Shown: one piece after another, positions 48,118-58,452 of the stretch
Numbering within the stretch: the stretch's first letter is position 1
Layout: the number at the start of each line of letters is the position of its first letter
From: Lunularia cruciata
Lineage: Eukaryota > Streptophyta > Marchantiopsida > Lunulariales > Lunulariaceae
Length of the DNA: 64,000 bases
Direction of reading: 5' to 3'
NCBI GenBank assembly: GCA_948567375.1
Contig: OX419756.1
Coordinates: 56,956,552 to 57,020,551, forward strand
Made by a program: the position numbers and the translations under genes
The notes under the pieces: model-generated
Databases searched by the model: none
Told to the model about the DNA's origin: nothing
The model's input: only the letters and a program-made list of their open reading frames with translations

Positions 48118-51100
48118 TTAGGAACTTCGATGGAGTAGACGAGGTTTCTAGGTCGATGTTATCTACTTTCATACTTGGCCCTTATATGATGAAATTAGTG
48201 ATGGGCAGTACAAGTGATCCCTATATAATCCCCTTGGTGAATAGAAGCTAATGGCTTCTATCTTCAAGAAAGTGTTGTCAAGAGAAATCACGGGTCATGA
48301 GCACATGGCACACCGTATTCTTTGTTAAATTTTGCACTGGAAGCCCATCATTTAGTCTGGTAGCAAATACATCTTATTCTGTAAGTGAAGGGTCATCAAA
48401 GATTAGACTCTTCTCAGATCTAATTTATGCATGTTCTTATCGTACTCATCATTCAACTACATTTTAATTCTTTCCATGAGGATAAAAATATAAACTGTCT
48501 ACTGCTCGATCAGCGTTGTGTAGAAATTAGCATTTTGGTAGTTGAAACTTTCTAATTTTGTTTTGACGAGTAAGACCCACAAAAAGTCAAGATATGTGGA
48601 TGTGAAGGAACACCACCAGCTTATACATTGTTTCAAGGTAAGAACTTTGCCTTCTCACAATTCTCGTCTGCAATTTGTTCAAATTTATTAAGTTGATCGC
48701 GGTACATGTTGCCCATCCTAGTTCCGGAATCTTCGGAATGCCTCTTTAGACAGCCCTTAGGATCTTCAAAAAGGTTGGGATCTTTAAAGGGTGGAGGTAT
48801 AATAGCTCAGAATAAAGTTGAGATCAGAACCTGGCAAACATGAGACTGGACGGCATTTTACCGTCTCGAGTTTTGCGGAGTCCTTCAATTTTACTTCGTG
48901 TACCTTCCAGTAAGCCTGCGGTCTAAGTCCAATGGCACTTCAACCCACCTGACCTGGCTATCAACCTGGCCACACCAGAACGTCCAGGGAGTTTGGTCAC
49001 TCGACATTGTAATCACAACATCAGTCTGAAATGCTTTGACGCACGACGTGCAGATTATTTCTTAGAAGCTTGGATCATGTTAATCGTCACAACAATAAGA
49101 AGATTCTACCTATTCCACCGTTGCTTGATATTTCATCCAGGTGTTCCATGTTCACAAGTGTTACTCCTGTGCTTCTTGGAGGAACCTGTGCTTTGGAAGG
49201 GCTTCTATGTAAGTTGTAGTATACTTAAGTAAGAAACACATTTTCTCCAGTCCTTTACAAATCAAACATACAACCCCTCTTTTTACACTACGAGATTGGT
49301 TTAGGTCTCGCTTAAGCGCCTTCATACAGTTGTAATTTGTAATTTGTAACGTTGGTTTTGAAGAAATAAAAGTTCAACCCGATGGTTCCGCTCTGCTTCC
49401 AAGTAAGAGTAGCCAATGTGCAGATATATCTATCTACGCTGGTCGTGATCACATCCTTTCATCAAGTTTCAATTTCCCTACAGTAAATTCGTACAATATA
49501 TGATCATGAGGGAGGGCTACTGAGGATTGTCGTAGTGTTCATCATCGCCCGCGAACTTGTCGCTGACATAACGGCTAACACTTTTGGTGGCTTGCGACTT
49601 TTGAGCTGATATAATAAGTCGGACTAGCAGGTCAGACCGTGGCACATCAACATGGTTCTGTGCTTTTGTTTTGGTAATAGAAGTCTGATAGATGTGGATC
49701 ATGAGAGAACGTAGTAGCAGAAGCTGTATTCGAATTACGCGCAACGAAAGAAAAGCAAAGTGCATGGGACCTTTCCACGCACTTTATATCAGTATCGTTT
49801 GTTCCATGGCTTCTATTGGTCTATTTCTGTAGCAGGAATGACCCATTTTGTCAAATTAGACCCAATCATGACATGTGGGTCTCGAGGAGCATTAATTTTT
49901 GCTAAGAGTAGGGTGGGTAACATCAGGAGTCGATGGAAGACTGCTGATTTCTAGTCCATGCTTGCAAGTCAACTATCTTCTGTACCGTAGTAGAAGAGGC
50001 ATTGGGTGGAAAGAGAAGGACGGAGGCGCACAGCCAGGAGTCGTTAGTTTGTTTGTTTCAGGTGCTAAGAGAGATCACCGATATAGTTCGCTATGATCAC
50101 TGCTCAACAGAATGCCTCATTCACATGTCAACGAGGACACTCACCAAATCAATCGAGGAGGATGAGCTGCTCATGCTGATAGTTCCTTGGTATAAGCTCC
50201 GCACTTGTCTGTAGCACATCCGTTTCTCGAAGTCCTCCTTTAATCTAAATAGTAAGTGTAAGACAACGTAGCCCTCGTCACCGTCAAATGCGCAGGCAGA
50301 GCACGGCAGACAAATAAATTCCTTCTCTAATCATGAGTCCATTCACATGTTAGTCAGAAATCTGTAAACCAACGAAAACAGAAACACGCTAGAATCACGT
50401 TTGGAGGAAGGGAATGAACCTTCCCGTTGAAGCCAGGCTAAGCAGAAGCTAACAATCACATTGCAATGACCGGCGTCAGCGAAGCAGACAGTCAACTGGA
50501 GCTATCCCGCCGCCAATGACAGTGGTTATCTACTTACGCGGTCGCTACGACGATATAGCAGCAACTCTAGGTAATGAGCAGCAAGCACGAAGTGTCTGTA
50601 TGCACGCTTTGTTTCACTATTGCTTGTTTTCAATGATGTCCAAGATGTCATTCGAAAGAAAATGATTGCTATATAGAGAATGGGGTCCCACCTACATTGA
50701 TCAAAGAGGTTAAGATTCAAGAGACTGATGCCAACACGTCTGATGATGAAATAATCCACTCCTACCCAGTAATTACCTTCTAATGCAGAAGCTACAAGCT
50801 AGAGGCATGAACGCCACATCTGCTGCAGTCAAATATCACACTTTAGCGACTTGAGCTCCCCATGGCGGAGAGAATTGCTACGCGTAGAGGGAACTGTTAC
50901 ACACTTGAATGCTTCTTGATGTTTCAGGCTCATCGATAGATGCTGAAGAGCAAACAAGATCTATTACTACAATGGACAATCAAAAACTTTGAGAACAAAC
51001 GGAATCTCCCACAATCTACCTAGAGGCTATGGTTTCAGAAAATTACCAATCCTGTGAGACGTAGGAGACCTGTCCACGACGATTCCAGGACTTCTCTGCG

Positions 51101-53940
51101 ACATTGCCTGCCGTTTCTCGTGTCTTATCAAGGACAAAGCTTTCCTATACAGGCTCCTACCAACCTATCGACAGTAGTTTTAAGAGTCTCAAAACTTGCG
51201 TAAAAGTTGAACTCTCGAAAGTCCGCTGGTCGAGTTTTGCTTGTGAACTGGATATCGGCAACATCATAGCATGGAAAAATTCGGATGCTATGAGGTGAAC
51301 TGACAAAAGGCTTCTAGTTACCAAACCATATGAGGCTGCTGTTGCAGGATAATTGTGTTAGAGTCTCAATAGTGATACATGACCCAGTATATCTAGATTG
51401 AATCAGAATTCCACCGTCCGACCTGGTGTACATATCAGCATTGCATCAGAACTTGAAACCATTATAATTACAGGTCCACCTTACTTTTGGACGGTGTGAA
51501 CGTTTCATTCCTTAATGGAGGGTATCCACAAGAATAGTAGTAACCTTCCGACGTCGAGCTTGTCCTCGACACTCTCGTCATTGATCCGGGATGATATGAC
51601 TGCAGTTCGTCAAGTATACTATGAACGAGTCTCAAGGTTAAAAACAATTGTCTCGCATGGTTATTGAAACCTACAGCTCATAAATCAGACATGCCGAAAA
51701 TGGACCTGTTCTATGGTCCACTTGATTCTCTTCTTACAAGGGAGAATTCAACTTACACGAGAAGAGAAAACAACTGATAATGGCATGATGAACGCTGGAA
51801 GTGTCGAGCGACTTGTTCCATGTGGAAATTATCAACCTCCAGTACCCTCGATTCGTCAACAAACTTTACAACTTGTGGAGACTCCTTATTATGGACGGGA
51901 ATTAGAAAAACCACAGCAAGCTGCCAAAAACGGTTCGCACGCATTAGCTCATGTAATCGCTAGTGAGATTGATCCGCGGCAATGTCATCGCCTTCACTTA
52001 TTTACTGCTGTTAGAACAGAAATTTCACCTTACGAAGAAACCTGAGAAAGAAACCATTGTGATAATTTATATAGTTGATTGCACTCTCCAACATTACACC
52101 AATTGATAGCCTACTCTTGTCTTCTGTCACCACAATGTGTCAGCTATGGCAATATGGTCATAGGAGCCTGTCATGTTGCTCTCTCTGCAATCAACTCGCA
52201 CATGTGGCGTAACTCATGCTTCAACAATGGCGTAGGAATCGCAATAAGATTCAATGCTCGAAAAGACAGGCAAACAGCTACTTCATTGAGTGCTAACCTT
52301 CATCTTGAACCAACGGGCAAGCTCCTGAGGTGCATCAACACGAAAGGATGAAACATGATTTAATTATGGCTGCAGACTGAGAGCGAACGACGTACTCATG
52401 CGCGATGACAATCTCGAGCTCGTGACCTGCACATATCCACTCAACCTTCTGGCAGGGTGTCAACTTCTACTGGAGCTTGAGAATTGGTGTTCACTCGAGC
52501 AACCATCTGATCATTCAAAGGAAACTAAACAGGTGCAGTCGGACCAGGAAAATAGTGCAACATCGTGCTGCAAATAAGTCAACAACACACAACGGAGGCT
52601 GTCGGACTTGATTCACATTGGCCTGCAAGTTGGGAATTGAGATGCAAATAAACTGATTCATATATCTGAATCAGTATTGCCATAAGGTAGATCTGGCCCA
52701 TGGGACAATGGCGTCTCTCTATTATCCCAGTGTGACACAAACGTCGAAGCCTTATTATGAATTAGAGGAATTTGCGAACGGTATGCCACTGGAGTACACA
52801 TTTTACGACATGCAGCAGCCCGTGAAGAAAATGCGAGCGTACGAGAACCGGCGCCAGGGGAAGAGAGGACTAAACTTGCTACGAGGGACGCCATGCTTCC
52901 AACAATTGAGGAAGTACTTTCCAGAATGACGCATCTTACATGAGAACCGGACAACGGGAAGACTCTGTGCGATTATTCAACCGGATACGAGGTGTTGGTT
53001 GCTTCAGCAAACGCAATAATTCATGATTCAGCAACTGTCTCACATCGTTGACAAAATCTGTGACGTTCCTGCCGTCCTTGAGATCATAATTAGCTTGAGA
53101 TCTACCAGCACCTAATAGGTCATAATCATCTAGGACTTGACTTCCGACGATTATGACATACTCGTTGTTGAAGGTTCAGAGGTCGGTAGAAGGACCTGAT
53201 GCTTCATACATGCAGCTGGGAAAGTACGGAAAGAACCTGGTCATGATCTCGAATGGAGTCGGCAATTTTCTCCCCACGAAAAGATGAAAATACAGTGCCA
53301 CATCCTTACAGATGACCGTGCAACGGACCGACGTGTGTGTGCGTTACGGTATCTGGCCATGCAAGTTGAAATTTAAAGCCTGAGGGCGATTAGATTCTCA
53401 ACCCCTACTTTACTTTGAAACAATTGCGATCACCTGGAGGAGCAATTTCTTTCTTCAGCAATCAAACCTAAAACTCGAAAAAATGGATCGAGCTATCTGA
53501 GCCAAGCTATGTACGATTTAGTCCATTTCTTTTGCCAAGGTTTCATGACGGGCTTCAGAGCTTATGTGGAATCAGTGAATGATGAAATGTTCATCTTTCG
53601 GATTGATCTTGAAGGAGTTGGGAATTGACGGGAGCTCGAAACTTCTTCCACCTCTTTGAATATCGCGAGTCGACGCAATAGTTTGATTAAAAGCTGTTCC
53701 GTTACACACCTCGGAGACTTCACATTAGGACTCTTTGGATTTCCCTGCCTCAGCGATCCACGTCCGGACCATACGCGTGATACTACACCGGGGGGAACGT
53801 CGATAGCTCTCGGACTCAAATAGTCTCATATTCTTATGTTCGACACCGATGTATGGTGCTGTAGTATGATCACCCGAATGGTACCAATGCAGCGTTGCAA
53901 CAATCCTCGAGGTTCTTCGACGAGAGTATGGAGGGTTGTG

Positions 53941-54160
53941 GTCGCAAACACAAGCGAAACGAGACGAGACGATCATGCTGCCAAAACCCTATCTTCCTTC
54001 ACAGAAGAACACGTCCCAGAAGGCCTGCCTATCTCTAGCCCAGTTGTTGTCGCCAACACACGCGAGACGAGACGATCATGAAGAGCTGCCTGCCAGAAAC
54101 CTATCTTCCTTCATCGAAGAACACCTCCCAGAAGGCCTGCCTAGCTCTAGCCCAGTCACA
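53941..54160 (+). repeat. Tandem duplication, period about 108 bp
   Basis: Units start GTCGC(A/C)AACACA at 53941 and 54049. Both include 'gagacgagacgatcatg', 'cctatcttccttca' and 'ccagaaggcctgcct'. Confidence 0.8.
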
Positions 54161-54257
54161 GGCAACATCATCTACAATAGTCTTTTTCCTTTCTACAGTC
54201 AAAAGTGTCGACTGTCCTCTATCTCCAAATTACTTCTCATATCGTTACTCTCGAGGA

Positions 54258-54342
54258 TCAGCCCCATTTTACCTCTTGTATTTTATCCTTGTAAGGCTTG
54301 ATCGGGTCTTCCCATTCCTTCTTGTTATTGTACGCGGTCGCC
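54258..54342 (+). repeat. Dispersed 3'-tail repeat, solo copy 4
   Basis: The unit runs TCAGCCCCATTTTACC to TACGCGGTCGCC without adjacent reverse-transcriptase sequence. It is paired head-to-head with the minus copy at 54415-54460. Confidence 0.7.
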
Positions 54343-54414
54343 CTATCCTCGCCGAATTTAAAGTTCATAATCAGTTGTTTAAACACACAGTTAAACTTCT
54401 TAAACGAGAAAAAA

Positions 54415-54460
54415 GCCACCACATAGAACACATGAAGGAGGGGAAGACCCCATCAAGCTT
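54415..54460 (-). repeat. Dispersed 3'-tail repeat, solo copy 5 (partial)
   Basis: A minus-strand partial copy containing GGAGGGGAAGACCCCATCAA. Together with 54258-54342 it could fold into a hairpin with a loop of about 72 bp. Confidence 0.6.
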
Positions 54461-55183
54461 CTTAAACTTCTTAAACTGGCCCAAAAGGACTTCTAATTTG
54501 GAAGATAACGGTCCAGTGCTCTGGTTGTACACGTGAAGTCCTACGGATGGTCCGTTGTCCGTGGTTCCTCCCTTCGGAGTTGCTCTCCTTTCGTGTCACG
54601 GGCGACTCTTCGCTCACAGCAGACAAATTTCTCTCATCCATGGCTGATCTCCATCACCATGGATGCGAGAGGTCGTGCGCTTTGCTCCCACACTGCTACA
54701 AAGCCTCCCGTGTCCTGGAGGACCCTAACCCAGAATAATTTGCGCCCCCTCCATCACCAGGAAAGCCTCCCATAAGTGGAGTCGTGGTAGATGGTGTATG
54801 CACTGTACACCTCTATCTCCTGCACGGGAAGAATGCAGCAAGTACAGAAGATAGCAGGAGGCAATCGCACGTTTCAATATAGTGGATTACATAGGGGTTT
54901 GGCGGTCCTCTATCAGCTAAGTTTACGCTCCAATTTCATCCAATCTTAACTGAATTGCAATACTTAATGGAATTTAATCTTCGCTTGAGGTCATATGCTC
55001 GTGCCATGCTTTTTATTCTTCCGTTTTTATAAAGAACCCGAACCGAATATACCCGAACGAAAAGGAGAAAAGAGATACATGCTCACCAATGATGCAAATA
55101 AGAAGGAAGAGTCCAAGATTCAATGAAGAAAATGGCAAATACACATAGAGTAACAAAAGACGGCACATCCTTTTTCTTCCTTA
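54461..55183. other. No recognisable gene
   Basis: Unassigned sequence between the tail repeats and the next transposon fragment. Confidence 0.35.
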
Positions 55184-55760
55184 TTGTCTCCCCATCCGTT
55201 TGTAGCAGCTACTCCTCGGAGGTGTGATATCATTATTGAGTGTGCATTTGGGTACCTTTGGATATCCATCCACATTGGGTGGTGGTCCAAGTTGAGGTAT
55301 CCGATGCTTCAATACCATCTCTCATCCAATATTGTTTTGTGCTCTTCGCTCAATTGGAGATCAGATCTCCTCCTTGACCCCATTTGTTTATATTTGCTAT
55401 GGTATAGAGACATCTCTCTTGTGCACTCACCACATTGCTACTGGAGAGTTCACACCATTGATATCTGCTGAGTGTACACAGCAAGGGGATCCCCTAGGGG
55501 TGGCATCTCTTTGCATCTCTTAACACATTTTATGACTATATGACAAGTGATAGAATATTTTCCATCTTTTCTTTTCCCATCCTTTTCAGGTGACACTCAT
55601 TTTGTGGGCCCTTTGGAGTATGTAGTGTGAGTGGTGTTTGCTTTACACTCAACTTAGAGGCCTTGAGTTTACGAGTCCAGAATTGGAAATGCAATGCCTA
55701 GAGTCCACACACGGTCCTCACTCCCTTTGATTTCCCATCAAGATTCTAGTTTCCATAAGG
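55184..55760 (+). pseudogene. Divergent reverse-transcriptase fragment (copy D)
   Basis: Translated in changing frames, this plus-strand stretch aligns with copy A's reverse transcriptase. It has 'DIHPHWVVVQVEVSDA' (motif A region), 'SLTPFVYICYGIETSLLC', 'CTQQGDPLG' (motif B, near 55480), a damaged motif C 'SGDTHFVGP' (near 55600), then a 'LRVQNWKCNA' match to the region after motif C. The residues differ enough from copies A-C to suggest a separate subfamily. Frameshifts and stops make it dead. Confidence 0.65.
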
Positions 55761-55989
55761 ACTTTGAGAATTTTGGGCTCTCCTATAGGACAAAAGGATT
55801 TCCGTAGTATGTTCATCTGAGACACCTTAGTCCAGATCACCTTAGACCCATATCCACCTCCTCCTCCACTTGAGGAGTACTCAAGGAATATTTCATTCTT
55901 TCACATAGTTACCTCCAAGGGCCTCATATTTAGCATGGAGTTTCCAGCCTACAAAGACATTATTGCCACATTTTCAGATGTTTGGTAGC

Positions 55990-56280
55990 ACCATCCACCT
56001 ATCATGCCATTTGTAGCATCGCACCTAGATTGCTTGGACTCTGGAGTACTAGTGTTAGTAGTTAGTGGTATTTCAGAAGTTACTCATAGACTACTTGTTG
56101 ATGGTCAGATTTCATGTTTAGGGCACTGATTACATGGTGGGGCCCACCATCACTTGCACCATCCGCACCATTGGATGTGCCATCAGCAAGACCATTAGGG
56201 TTGGAGACCTTAGTCAAGACTAGAGTGTATACTTTCAAAGTGAAGCTCCAGAGAACTCACTTCTAGGACGTCGAAGAGCC
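55990..56280. repeat. Repeat shared with the insertion in copy B
   Basis: Similar by eye to 23557-23830, from TGTAGCATCGCACCTAGATTG through GGGGCCCACCATCACTTG to 'ctccagagaactcacttct'. The identity of the element is unknown. Confidence 0.6.
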
Positions 56281-56399
56281 ATGGATGTCATCTGTAGTGC
56301 CTCAGAGAGTGTAAAAGACCGAGGAAGTCTGACCTATCTAACAACCTCTCCTCTCTATGGGTCCAACTCCACTGATGCTCCTCTAGGCTTTGGAGCATG

Positions 56400-56772
56400 T
56401 ATTGCACTTCTAGTCACTATGATAGATGCATCCACTTGTGTTGCTCCGCACATGAAGTCCACGACATCTCTATCACCAGCATATGAGGTGGAAAACTCAA
56501 CACCTGACTCTAATCTCCTCTGAGCTATGGTCATACAAGCCAATCTCTACTCCAACTGCTCACTCCGAGTAGCCATGGCTATATTTGAAGTAAGGGAAGG
56601 TATTGCACTCCTCTAAGTGTGGATCCTCTACTACCACCTCTACTACCTTGTCCTCCATGACCTGGAGCTCCTCTACCACCTACCATAGTAGCCTATAATG
56701 TTCAGAGTATAGCAGAGAAACACAGAAGCAAAAACACAAGTTCACACTCAAACTCTGATGCCACAAAGGAGC
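56400..56772 (-). mobile_element. LTR-retroelement leader and gag start (remnant)
   Basis: On the minus strand, TGGCATCAGAGTT (about 56752-56764) resembles an initiator-Met primer site. It is followed about 60 nt later by an ATG (56692) opening a Gly/Arg-rich frame 'MVGGRGAPGHGGQGSRGGSR', the kind of N-terminus seen in many gypsy gag proteins. Several stops follow. No bounding LTR could be proved. Confidence 0.4.
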
Positions 56773-57117
56773 ACATTCTCTTCAAGGAAGAGAATCTACT
56801 CCAAGGAATCTCCACCATAGGATTAGGTACATGGATAGGTGACATGTCAATAAGCTCCACCCTTAGATTACTTGCTTGGATGGGTGACATGTCTATCTTG
56901 GTCCTATCTGGTTGGCCAAATAGGCTTTGACAAGGGGGAATCTTTTAGAGAATCTTCATGTAGGAATCTTAGAATCACGTGGGTGAGGTACCATTGGAAA
57001 GCTTTTGACAAGAAAAACCTAAGGGAGGAAAGGCTAATCTTTACTCTATTGGGAGAGGGGGGAATCTTCACATTTTTTAGGCCTAATTCATCTATTTAGG
57101 CCTTTGAAATTGCCTTC

Positions 57118-57425
57118 AAAGATTTCAGGCATATTTTGGTTCTTGCTCTATTAGTAGAAGTCCCCTTTTGGTGATATCTGATCTATTTAGTCCATCATGT
57201 GTAACATCCTTCCAAATGTTACCAAACCATTCTCACCTCTAGATCAGATGTCTAGCTAAGGATTTTAAGGTTTTCAAGTCTATTTTGGTTTTTGCACTAT
57301 TAGTAGGAGTACTCTTTTGGTGATACCTCTATTTGATCTATTTTGTCCATCATATGTAACATCCTTCCAAATGTTACCAAACCAAATTTCACATCTAGAT
57401 CATAAGTATAGGTATTACACAGCCT
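57118..57425 (+). repeat. Tandem duplication, period 155 bp
   Basis: TGTAACATCCTTCCAAATGT occurs at 57200 and 57355. Each unit also has 'ctattagtag.agt.c.cttttggtgatac' and 'cacatctagatca'. It may lie within an LTR of the remnant element. Confidence 0.8.
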
Positions 57426-57439
57426 TACCACTTAGTAAC

Positions 57440-57720
57440 TCCGAGTGTAGATCAAAGCATTAGTCACTAACGTGACCAAATCTATGGCAATGGTCACATT
57501 GTCTATGTGCCGGTTGAGATGCACCAATGGTATCAGGTCCACTACCTTGAGTGCACTCTTTCCTATGGTGCAGTCCACTACAAGTCCAACAAGCAACACC
57601 ACCACTCATTGGTTGATGTTGATCCAAAAATGAAGGTAAAGGTCTAGCTATACTAGGTCCTCTACTCACTCCATAGGATCTGGGCTATCCATCATGTCCT
57701 TGGAAACCAACATGACATGG
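57440..57720 (-). pseudogene. gag fragment with two zinc knuckles
   Basis: The minus-strand frame holds C27-x2-C30-x3-H34-x4-C39 and C58-x2-C61-x4-H66, after which a TAA stop replaces a codon just before the final Cys ('CFDLHSEL' follows in frame). Two CCHC knuckles ending in a CFDLHPEL-like phrase are typical of gypsy-type gag. It is a different family from the chromovirus at 58024, which has one knuckle. It belongs to an older element into which that chromovirus inserted. Confidence 0.6.
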
Positions 57721-58018
57721 TGAACTCTGTTGCACTCTGGAAGAAGTAACAATTGTGGATGAGGTCCTCTTACTAAATCCAAATGTCACCACTCCCTCCT
57801 CCACCATGTTGAGCTCAATACACTCAACCAAACCAAAGACCACTACCAAAGTAGGCATAGTAGCCTATAACAATGTAGCATCACAAACTCTACATTGCAA
57901 CTCCTTGTCCAATATCCAATACCAAAACTGGCACACGTGGCCTATCAGTATCCTGAGTTATTATTGATGTCAACAATTAGGGGTTACTAAAAGACCCATA
58001 CTAGCAAACATTTCCTTG

Positions 58019-58023
58019 CTAGG
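58019..58023. repeat. Target-site duplication CTAGG (left)
   Basis: CTAGG directly flanks the left LTR and is repeated exactly at 63645-63649, marking the insertion of chromovirus copy 1. Confidence 0.95.
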
Positions 58024-58127
58024 TGTAAAAGACCGAAACCGAGGAGAGAAATAGGAGAATGGAAACTCACATTGGGACACTTGAATGAGGGAAAACTCCA
58101 AATGCCTAGCATGAGCTTTGGCTTTGG

Positions 58128-58135
58128 TATTTATA
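58128..58135 (-). promoter_or_regulatory. TATA box of the chromovirus LTR
   Basis: TATAAATA on the minus strand, within CTATAAATACC, lies about 20 bp downstream of the last GAAGCTTC block. The same TATAAATA is present in the 5' LTR. Transcription would start about 30 bp further on. Confidence 0.65.
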
Positions 58136-58154
58136 GGTAGCATACAAGACCCTT

Positions 58155-58365
58155 GAAGCTTCTCAAGAAGCTTCCTTGAGCCGCTTTCTTGAAGTGCAAG
58201 CCAAGTTAACTAGGAAGCTTCTCAAGAAGCTTCCTTCTAGAAGCCGTCTACTTGGCGTGCAAGCTAAGCTAGTTGGAAGCTTCTAGAAGCTTCCTTCTAG
58301 AAGCTACTTACTTAAGGTGCAAGCTAAGCTAACCAGGAAGCTTCCTAGATACTTCCGGAATATTC
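58155..58365. promoter_or_regulatory. Heat-shock-element array in LTR U3
   Basis: GAAGCTTCTAGAAGCTTC at 58276-58293 is four alternating GAA/TTC pentamers with exact 2-nt spacing. TTCCGGAATATTC at 58353-58365 is three. Further GAAGCTTC and TTCTAGAA blocks lie at 58155, 58168, 58214, 58227 and 58236. nGAAnnTTCn arrays are the binding sites of heat-shock factors. The array lies just upstream of the TATA box. Confidence 0.7.
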
Positions 58366-58435
58366 TAGGCTAATTTGTCTTATGTGCTACTTTGTGAGCC
58401 CGACTAACTTCGTCGCTAAACTCCATATTGTTACA

Positions 58436-58452
58436 TATTCCCCCGCCGCTAG
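58436..58452 (-). promoter_or_regulatory. Polypurine tract, copy 1
   Basis: On the minus strand GGCGGGGGAATA directly precedes the 3' LTR. It is the plus-strand primer for reverse transcription and also codes for part of the pol C-terminus. Confidence 0.8.

Larger units (their letters stand above)
45586..53940. other. No recognisable gene (8 kb)
   Basis: Ordinary composition with CpG present. Several open stretches of 70-120 codons occur, for example minus 46830-47198, plus 51713-52045 and plus 52708-52929, but none shows a family motif and all lack a confirming neighbour. Multi-exon genes with short exons could be missed by eye. Listed separately: an inverted repeat at 45724-45794 and a 16-bp triplication at 48073-48117. 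Confidence 0.35.
58024..58435 (-). repeat. 3' LTR of chromovirus copy 1
   Basis: The 412-bp LTR has TG and CA ends. In element orientation, U3 contains about 3.5 tandem units of roughly 60 bp (starts at 58155, 58214, 58276 and 58337 on the plus strand), each centred on GAAGCTTC arrays, followed by a TATA box at 58135-58128. The pol frame ends inside this LTR at 58370. Confidence 0.95.

Noticed and set aside
51713-52045. Plus-strand 110-codon open stretch
   Set aside because: No recognisable domain and no conserved context; not enough to call a gene.
52708-52929. Plus-strand 73-codon open stretch with fairly gene-like residue use
   Set aside because: Short, overlapped by a longer frame on the other strand, no recognisable domain and no visible splice partner.
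56310-56325. TGTAAAAGACCGAGG, resembling the first bases of the chromovirus LTR on the plus strand
   Set aside because: Similarity stops after about 12-15 bp; no LTR sequence follows.
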